Positions 58,802 to 64,000 of a stretch of DNA of 64,000 nt are shown in pieces. The stretch spans positions 62,001 through 126,000 of the forward strand of contig CAWCGF010000025.1 of NCBI GenBank assembly GCA_963794955.1. The letters are read 5' to 3'. Each line of letters starts with the position of its first letter. The first letter of the stretch is position 1. The notes below the pieces were generated by a model, which did not search any database, was not told the DNA's origin, and saw only the letters and a program-made list of their open reading frames with translations. Both the position numbers and the translations under genes were made by a program. This DNA comes from JAFDVL01 sp963794955 (GTDB lineage: Bacteria; Acidobacteriota; Blastocatellia; RBC074).

Positions 58802-59707
58802 TCAATTCGTGGCGGGTTTGGTCGCTTCTTTTACGTCACTCGTTACCCACGCCGTCCACCACAAATCCCGCAGCATTTGCGCGCCCGCCGCTAATCGCTC
58901 TTGTACAAACTTTTTGTGCTCGGCAGATTTGGTTGGCTCGCCGAAGGCTTCTTTCTTCTCCAATTCATATAGGTTCTCCACGAACGATTTCGAGGTTTGC
59001 AAATAGGCAATCACTTCTTCACGCGGCTTGGCAAGCACGCGCGCTGTGCCAATCAGCGGGAGCAGATCGTTCACCTGCACGTGCGTGCGGACAAATTCCG
59101 ATTCAAAGCGAAAGTGAATCGTTTTGTCGGTGCTATAGCCTTTGGGATTGTCGCCTACCCAACCGTTATGGTGCATTGTAGTGTGATGCGGGTTGGCACC
59201 GTCAGTGACATAATGACCAAGAATTCCCGCATCATTAAGAATCCGTTGTTCGATTATCTTGCGCTTGGTCGAATCAGTCGTTGCGCGCCACAGCCGGAAT
59301 TCAATTCGCAAGGTTTGGAATAGTTCAAGAATGCGATAGGGCAAAAAGCCCGCTTCGGAGGGCCTGCGTCCAGCCTTGGCTAAGGCTTCGATAAAGGCAT
59401 AGCGATCCGGTGCCGTCAGCAACGCGCCATCGGGTACGAATTCCAAATCTAAATAATGATCAGGCGAAAAGGATTTGATTGCTGGGTCAAGATCAGACTC
59501 CGCACGCTCACGCCAGCGATCCGGTTCAGGATTCAAGTAGCTCAGCCGTTTAGTGGCTTTGCGAAAAAAGCCGGGCACGGCAGCGGGCATTTTCAGGGCA
59601 GCAGCCAAGCCGGAGATTTCGTGTCCGTGCTCGCCCCAACCATTCACGCCCACAGGCCAAATCAGGCTCACGACCAAAAAGAAGCAAAGAAAAAATCGCT
59701 TGTTCAT
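58802..59707 (-). CDS. Secreted P1-nuclease/phospholipase C-like zinc enzyme
   Basis: The 301-residue protein has a signal peptide whose cleavage (after VNG) would leave WGEHGHEI, the N-terminal Trp/His zinc ligand of the S1/P1 nuclease and phospholipase C fold. Further ligands are seen in FSPDHYLDLEF, AGILGHYVTDGANPHHTTMHHNG and HFRFESEFV. The fold uses three zinc ions to cleave phosphodiester bonds. Whether DNA/RNA or phospholipid is the substrate cannot be told. The 210 bp upstream shows no clear signal. Confidence 0.82.
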   Translation of the reverse strand: MNKRFFLCFFLVVSLIWPVGVNGWGEHGHEISGLAAALKMPAAVPGFFRKATKRLSYLNPEPDRWRERAESDLDPAIKSFSPDHYLDLEFVPDGALLTAPDRYAFIEALAKAGRRPSEAGFLPYRILELFQTLRIEFRLWRATTDSTKRKIIEQRILNDAGILGHYVTDGANPHHTTMHHNGWVGDNPKGYSTDKTIHFRFESEFVRTHVQVNDLLPLIGTARVLAKPREEVIAYLQTSKSFVENLYELEKKEAFGEPTKSAEHKKFVQERLAAGAQMLRDLWWTAWVTSDVKEATKPATN

Positions 59708-59917
59708 AAGTTACATGCTGGAAAATATTCTTCTGCGAATGCCTGCATCGTAAGCTAGACGTAACTAAGCTTCAATGTTTCTAACGATATTGTAGGAAAT
59801 ATATTTTTTCTAACGAAGCGCCGCAACTTTTCCCTTGAATGATTAACATCGGGTGCTAAGATGGACGTTGCTTGGATTGGCAGTCCCCCGTTTATGCCCT
59901 TACCCCTTTTGACTTGA

Positions 59918-61375
59918 GTGAGGTTAACCTTGCAACGCGCGCAACTCCGGCGCAAGTGGTACCGCATCGAATTGCGGGCGACTCGGTTCATTGATCGTCT
60001 TGGCCTGCCGGAAAATCAAAAACTCTTCCTAATTACACTGATTGTAGGAGCTGTCTGTGGCCTGGTTGCAGTATCGTTTCACCTGCTGATCCTGGCGATG
60101 GAACGAAATATTATTCGTCACATTTTCCTGGCCCATGAGCGCGGCTTCAATTGGAAAACAGTGGTGTTGACATTGATGATTCCGACGCTCGGTGGATTGT
60201 TGGTGGGATTGCTTTTACAATATTGGGTTCCCGACGCGCGCGGTAGTGGGATCCCGCAAGTCAAAACCGCCTATTTCACAAACTATGGCCGGATGCCATT
60301 CAAATCTGCCATAGGCAAAGCTGTTATTTCTTCCATCAGTTTAGGCACAGGAGCATCTATCGGACGCGAAGGCCCGACCGTGCAAATTTGTGCGGCAATG
60401 GCTTCCTTTCTAGGACGTTTCTTTGGAGTTTCCCGGCGTCGTTTGATGGAACTCCTGCCCGTCGGTTCCGCCGCCGGGGTTGCGGCTGCCTTTAATACGC
60501 CCATTGCCGCTGTTACCTTTGCCTTTGAAGAAATCATTGGTGACCTCAATCAACGGATGCTGGGTGGCATTGTCATCGCCGCTGTTATTGCTTCGGCCAT
60601 TTCGCGTGCATTTGAACCGGGGCATTTATATCCGGGCGTAACAGCTTATGGGCTACAACATCCAGCCGAGTTGATTTTTTATCTTTTGCTTGGCGCGATA
60701 GTCGGCGGCGTCTCGGTCTTCTTCTCGAATACGTTGTTGAAACTGCGCCTGATCTTTCGGCAATTCCGCCAAGTGCCGATGTGGCTCAAACCAGCGATTG
60801 GTGGGTTTGCGGTAGGCATCGTCGGGCTGTTTGCTCCACAAGCGATGGGTGGTGGCTATACTTCTCTCACAGCAGCACTGCAAGGTCGCCTGCCGCTGCT
60901 GTTAATGATGACATTAGCTGTAGCCAAAATCGTCACGACGGTGATTTCTTATAGTTCAGGCGGATCGGGCGGCATCTTTGCGCCTTCGCTTTTTATTGGT
61001 GCCATGGTGGGAGGGGCGTTAGGGTACATCGTCGAAGCCGCGATTCCCGGTCATCCCACCGCGCCGGGAGCATTTGCTTTAGTCGGTATGGGAGCGAGTT
61101 TTTGTGGGGTGATTCGCGCTCCGATTACCTCGGTGCTAATCGTGTTTGAGATGACGCAGAACTATTCGCTGATTCTGCCATTGATGATCGCGAATGCGAC
61201 GAGTTATCTGGTGGCGCAGCGTTTGAATCCGACACCGATTTACGAAGCATTGTTGGAACAAGATGGGATTCGTTTAGCTCCGGCGCAACCAAGAATTTCA
61301 CTGCACAAACTCAATGTCTCTAGCGTAATGACCCGCGAGGTAGTGACATTGCCGGCTGAATCTGACGATCCGTGA
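59918..61375 (+). CDS. CLC-type chloride channel/antiporter, channel part (frameshifted gene)
   Basis: The 485-residue part holds the complete CLC membrane domain: DARGSGIPQVKTAYF, GTGASIGREGPTVQICA with the gating glutamate, GGSGGIFAPSLFIGAMVGGALG and APITSVLIVFEMTQNYSLILPLMIANATSYLVAQRLNPTPIYEALLEQDG. The frame enters the first CBS domain (SSVMTREVVTLPAE) and stops early at 61373-61375, while the CBS pair continues in the +1 frame. It starts at GTG 59918; a TTG at 59930 with GAGG upstream is an alternative. It likely carries chloride or another anion, possibly as H+ antiporter. Confidence 0.9.
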   Translation: MRLTLQRAQLRRKWYRIELRATRFIDRLGLPENQKLFLITLIVGAVCGLVAVSFHLLILAMERNIIRHIFLAHERGFNWKTVVLTLMIPTLGGLLVGLLLQYWVPDARGSGIPQVKTAYFTNYGRMPFKSAIGKAVISSISLGTGASIGREGPTVQICAAMASFLGRFFGVSRRRLMELLPVGSAAGVAAAFNTPIAAVTFAFEEIIGDLNQRMLGGIVIAAVIASAISRAFEPGHLYPGVTAYGLQHPAELIFYLLLGAIVGGVSVFFSNTLLKLRLIFRQFRQVPMWLKPAIGGFAVGIVGLFAPQAMGGGYTSLTAALQGRLPLLLMMTLAVAKIVTTVISYSSGGSGGIFAPSLFIGAMVGGALGYIVEAAIPGHPTAPGAFALVGMGASFCGVIRAPITSVLIVFEMTQNYSLILPLMIANATSYLVAQRLNPTPIYEALLEQDGIRLAPAQPRISLHKLNVSSVMTREVVTLPAESDDP

Positions 61376-61379
61376 AGCG

Positions 61380-61802
61380 GTGGAATACCTGACGACGAAT
61401 GGACATTACGGCTTTCCTGTGATAGACGGCGCGCGGAAGATGGTAGGATTTATTACGCGCACTGACTTGCGGCATCATCAGGCCGAAGGCAATGAAGCGA
61501 CCGTGCTGGGCGAGATTGCCATCAAAGATGTCGTAACTGCCTATCCCGATCATCCGCTGGATACGGTTATGCTCAAGCTGGGCGAACAGGAATTTTCGTT
61601 GCTCCCGGTCGTCAGCCGGAAAGATCAGCAGCACTTGCTCGGCATCATCTCTATGCGTGACATTGTGCGCGCCCAAGCCCGCATCGCCGCCCGCGAGAAA
61701 CAATTGCCGCGTATCAAAACCCGTCGCCGGAAGGCAAGAGGAGAAGTCGAAAGCCAACCCCAACCAGAACAAGCGAACGAGGCTTCTACGGTTTTGCCGT
61801 GA
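61380..61802 (+). CDS. CBS-domain tail of the CLC channel, split off by a frameshift
   Basis: The frame encodes EYLTTNGHYGFPVIDGARKMVGFITRTDL and a second CBS motif (FSLLPVVSRKDQQHLLGIISMRDIVRAQ), then a basic tail. Upstream of the GTG at 61380 the same frame reads LTIREAV, which is the missing part of the first CBS domain. Skipping one base (the T at 61361) joins the channel as PAE-LTIREAVEYL, a perfect CBS sequence. So this is not an independent gene but the C-terminal cytoplasmic regulatory part of a ~628-residue CLC-CBS protein. Confidence 0.85.
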   Translation: MEYLTTNGHYGFPVIDGARKMVGFITRTDLRHHQAEGNEATVLGEIAIKDVVTAYPDHPLDTVMLKLGEQEFSLLPVVSRKDQQHLLGIISMRDIVRAQARIAAREKQLPRIKTRRRKARGEVESQPQPEQANEASTVLP

Positions 61803-61877
61803 GGAGAAAGAGACGGCGCGACCAGAGGAGCAGAGGCAATACGATTTTCTCATTGTCCCTCTCTCCTTTCCTCTTTC

Positions 61878-62408
61878 TCACTTCTGCTTGTGTCGTTCGA
61901 TATAGCTGCGGGCAAACTCATTCAGGTGTGGCGCATTTTTCAAACCGATTTTCTCTGCTTCTGCTTCCGCCTTTTCCACCGTCCAGCCATCGCGCAACAC
62001 ACGTCGAATCATCCAGAATGCGCCGACGCGAATCGCGCCTGCACAATGAATAAACGCCGGACGATTGTTCGGATCATCTGTAATCTTCAAGAATTCCACG
62101 ACCTGCTCATCTTTCGGATCACCAAACACCACGGGAATATTGATATAGCGTAACCCGTTCTCTCTGGCTGCCGTCTCTTCTAACTCAACGCGATGTTCCG
62201 AAGCGGGGCGCAAATTGATAATGACCTTGACACCTTCGGCTTTCAATTGCGCCAGATGCTCTGGGCGTGGTTGGCCGCCGCTGCAATAGTCTTTGTCAAT
62301 GCGAAAGAAGTTGCGAATTGGCGGGAGTTCTTGTTTGGGTTCCTGCGCCTGCGACAGCCCCGCCAACGGCAGCACGAAAAGAATCAGCAAAAGCATTTTC
62401 ATAGTCAT
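61878..62408 (-). CDS. Secreted DSP-type (tyrosine-phosphatase fold) phosphatase
   Basis: From the ATG at 62408 (AGAGAGA upstream) the 176-residue protein has a signal peptide (MLLLILFVLPLAGLSQAQ), then NFFRIDKDYCSGGQPRPEHLAQLKAEGVKVIINLRP, and the active-site loop HCAGAIRVGAFW. The loop is Cys, four residues, Arg, as in the DSP-PTPase/NAD-kinase-like branch, rather than the five residues of classical phosphatases. The catalytic Asp may be in VFGDPKDEQ. It likely acts on a small phosphorylated molecule in the periplasm. It is divergent from the next gene. Confidence 0.82.
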   Translation of the reverse strand: MTMKMLLLILFVLPLAGLSQAQEPKQELPPIRNFFRIDKDYCSGGQPRPEHLAQLKAEGVKVIINLRPASEHRVELEETAARENGLRYINIPVVFGDPKDEQVVEFLKITDDPNNRPAFIHCAGAIRVGAFWMIRRVLRDGWTVEKAEAEAEKIGLKNAPHLNEFARSYIERHKQK

Positions 62409-62506
62409 TCTCTCTGTAGTGGTCTTTGGACTTTTGTAAATGAGAATGACATTATACACCGTCACAAGCACAAAACCCGTAACCCAAATAACTTTCGAGG
62501 AAAACC

Positions 62507-63586
62507 ATGAGCGCAGTTATGCAAGCAAAGAATCAAGCCGCCCACGCTGGTCTGGACGCCTGGGTGCGCGAAGTCGTCGAATGGCATTTCAATCCTGAAA
62601 CTGGCACGCCATACTGGTTGGAACGCGCGCAGACGTTGGATTTCGATCCGCGCAAAGATATTCAGACCTACGCCGATTTAGATAAGTTCGGCTTCTTTCA
62701 GGATGAGGATTTGCGCGGCGGCCCCGTGCGGCGTTGGGTGCCGATAGGACTCGGCGACAAACCAATATATGTCTTTGAAACCGGCGGCAGCACAGGTGTC
62801 CCCAAATCCCGTATCGCCTCCGAAGACTTTCGCATTGACTACTCGGCGTTCAGTGAAACATTGCCAGATGAATTCTTTCCGCCAGGCGCAGACTGGTTGA
62901 TGCTTGGCCCCAGTGGACCACGTCGGTTGCGTCTGGCAGTCGAGCATCTGGCGCAAGTGCGCGGCGGCATTGCCTTCTGTGTTGATCTCGACCCGCGCTG
63001 GGTCATCAAGCTCATCAAAATGGGCGAGATGCAAATGATGGAAAAATATAAATCTCATGTCATTGACCAGGCGTTGACGATCCTGCGCGCGCACGATTCG
63101 GTCAAATGCATGTTCACGACGCCGAAACTGCTGGAAGCCCTGTGCGAAAAGATTTCGCTCAAGAAAGCAGGCATTACAGGTGTGTTTTGTGGGGGCACGG
63201 AAATGACGCCGCAATTCCATCGCTTCGCCGTCGAAGAGTTGATGGAAGGCGCGTATTTTGCCGCGACCTACGGCAACACGCTGATGGGCTTGGCGACACA
63301 TAAACCGTTCGATCCGGCAGACAACTACGCGATCATTTATTACCCGCCCAGCCCACGCGCGCTGATTGAAGTTGTTGATCCTGACGAACCGACCAAGCTG
63401 GTCGAGTACGGCCAAACCGGACGCGTGCGCTTGACGACGCTGACGAAAGAATTTTTCATGCCGCGCTTCCTCGAACGCGACGAATGCGAACGCGAACCAC
63501 CGTGCGATCTGTATCCCTGGGATGGCGTGCGCAATGTCCGACCGTTCTCACGTTTCCAGACAAGCGTGGTGGAAGGCGTGTATTGA
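62507..63586 (+). CDS. Adenylate-forming enzyme (PaaK-like), short form
   Basis: The 359-residue protein carries the P-loop-like motif VFETGGSTGVPKSRI of the acyl-CoA-synthetase superfamily. FTTPKLLEALCEK, GVFCGGTEMTPQFHRFAVEEL, and TYGNTLMGLA (in the place of the YG.TE motif) follow, then a GQTGRVRLTTLT strand. It most resembles phenylacetate-CoA-ligase-type enzymes but is shorter than the ~430-residue norm and lacks an obvious C-terminal lysine domain. Substrate unknown. GAGG precedes the ATG. Confidence 0.75.
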   Translation: MSAVMQAKNQAAHAGLDAWVREVVEWHFNPETGTPYWLERAQTLDFDPRKDIQTYADLDKFGFFQDEDLRGGPVRRWVPIGLGDKPIYVFETGGSTGVPKSRIASEDFRIDYSAFSETLPDEFFPPGADWLMLGPSGPRRLRLAVEHLAQVRGGIAFCVDLDPRWVIKLIKMGEMQMMEKYKSHVIDQALTILRAHDSVKCMFTTPKLLEALCEKISLKKAGITGVFCGGTEMTPQFHRFAVEELMEGAYFAATYGNTLMGLATHKPFDPADNYAIIYYPPSPRALIEVVDPDEPTKLVEYGQTGRVRLTTLTKEFFMPRFLERDECEREPPCDLYPWDGVRNVRPFSRFQTSVVEGVY

Positions 63587-63607
63587 TGCTGTTTTTCTTC
63601 TAAAGCA

Positions 63608-64000
63608 ATGAAACAACTACTGCCCACATTGGTTTTGCTTTCGTTGTCGTTGTGGAATGCAAGTCTGAGCTGTGTGCGAGGAATTCCCCAGATAACAGCC
63701 GGGCAGCCAACAGCGCGCAGCACAATAACGGATGATGCGAGTTACGCAGGCAAACAAAATCCTAACTGCCGCAAGACAGGCAAAAGGCGGGGAAAAGCTG
63801 AAAAAGATTCGCGGAGTATCCTATGAAGGAACAGTGAAAATTTTCAGCGAAGGACGTATCAGCAGAATGCGTCTTAACATCAAGATCAATGCAAAAGGGT
63901 GGATACGCTCCCAGCTTCTTTCTCTTGATGCAGATAAAGGGAAACGTTGATAGTGTTTGATGGGCAGGAGGCCTGGATCAAAAATGAAGAGGGCGTGAAG
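63608..64000 (+). pseudogene. Frameshifted secreted protein gene, cut by the window end
   Basis: A signal peptide-like start (MKQLLPTLVLLSLSLWNASLSC) is in one frame. From ~63732 the matching continuation (ANKILTAARQAKGGEKLKKIRGVSYEGTVKIF) is in the +1 frame. It stops at 63950, while LIVFDGQEAWIKNEEGVK continues in the first frame to the window end. The pieces together look like the N-terminus of a family of exported proteins of the type 'ARQAxGG..KLK', whose later part has a DGQ.AW motif. Two compensating indels within 220 bp mean a decayed gene or assembly errors. The 3' part lies outside the window. Confidence 0.55.

Noticed and set aside
1..64000. CRISPR array, IS element, prophage, defence system, tRNA or rRNA gene
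   Set aside because: I looked for regular direct repeats with spacers, transposase or integrase motifs, tRNA-like cloverleaf sequence and rRNA stretches, and saw none; the repeats found are intergenic palindromes without regular spacers.

Overview
The window looks like a chromosomal piece of a motile Gram-negative member of the Acidobacteriota, most likely a Blastocatellia-like lineage. This is an inference. It rests on an outer-membrane P/L-ring flagellum, a very large Oar-type TonB receptor with a carboxypeptidase-like N-terminus, a von Willebrand factor protein of the Acidobacteria-rich type, a DUF1501/DUF1800 pair and a secreted S9 peptidase. No rRNA or tRNA gene was seen to settle the taxonomy.

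Positions 1-33,400 hold one nearly uninterrupted flagellar locus. The + strand half (1-14,017) carries fliG (5' end cut by the window), fliH, fliI, fliJ, fliK, flgD, flgE, motA, motB, fliL, fliN, fliO, fliP, fliQ, fliR and flhB. The - strand half, read from 33,368 down to 14,169, carries flhA, flhF, flhG, fliA (sigma-28), fliM, a fliY/fliN-like gene, a small DUF2802-like gene, flgF, flgG, flgA, flgH, flgI, an flgJ-type protein fused to an M23 peptidase, flgM, flgN, flgK, flgL, fliW, csrA and a second motA/motB pair. Promoters read by eye fit a two-step hierarchy. A perfect sigma-54 -24/-12 site precedes flhA. Sigma-28 (FliA) sites with the same 12-nt spacer precede motAB and flgM-flgN-flgKL-fliW-csrA-motPS. 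Flagellin, FliD/FliS, FliE/FliF and FlgB/FlgC are not in the window. Many intergenic gaps in this locus carry imperfect palindromes built from short repeated words.

Positions 33,500-51,900 hold mixed genes: an S9 peptidase, an unknown secreted protein, a VWA protein, a 38-residue membrane protein behind a good sigma-54-like promoter, rfaE2 (heptose adenylyltransferase), thiL, ttcA, a YkgJ-type cysteine cluster protein, the giant TonB receptor, a membrane protein, an aldehyde dehydrogenase and the DUF1501/DUF1800 pair.

Positions 52,390-57,960 are a vitamin B12 uptake operon. A sigma-70 promoter, a cobalamin riboswitch and a terminator whose U-run touches the first start codon are followed by a BtuF-like lipoprotein, a fused BtuC-BtuD protein and a BtuB-like receptor. 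The last 6 kb hold a HAS-barrel-like protein, a P1-nuclease/phospholipase C-like protein, a CLC chloride channel whose CBS domains are split off by a frameshift, a secreted DSP-type phosphatase, a short adenylate-forming enzyme and a frameshifted, window-truncated secreted protein.

The observations most worth a second look are a candidate -1 frameshift at the start of fliP, the sigma-54-linked small membrane protein, FlgH without any cysteine, the FlgJ-M23 fusion, the terminator-start overlap in the B12 operon and the repeat families confined to the flagellar half.
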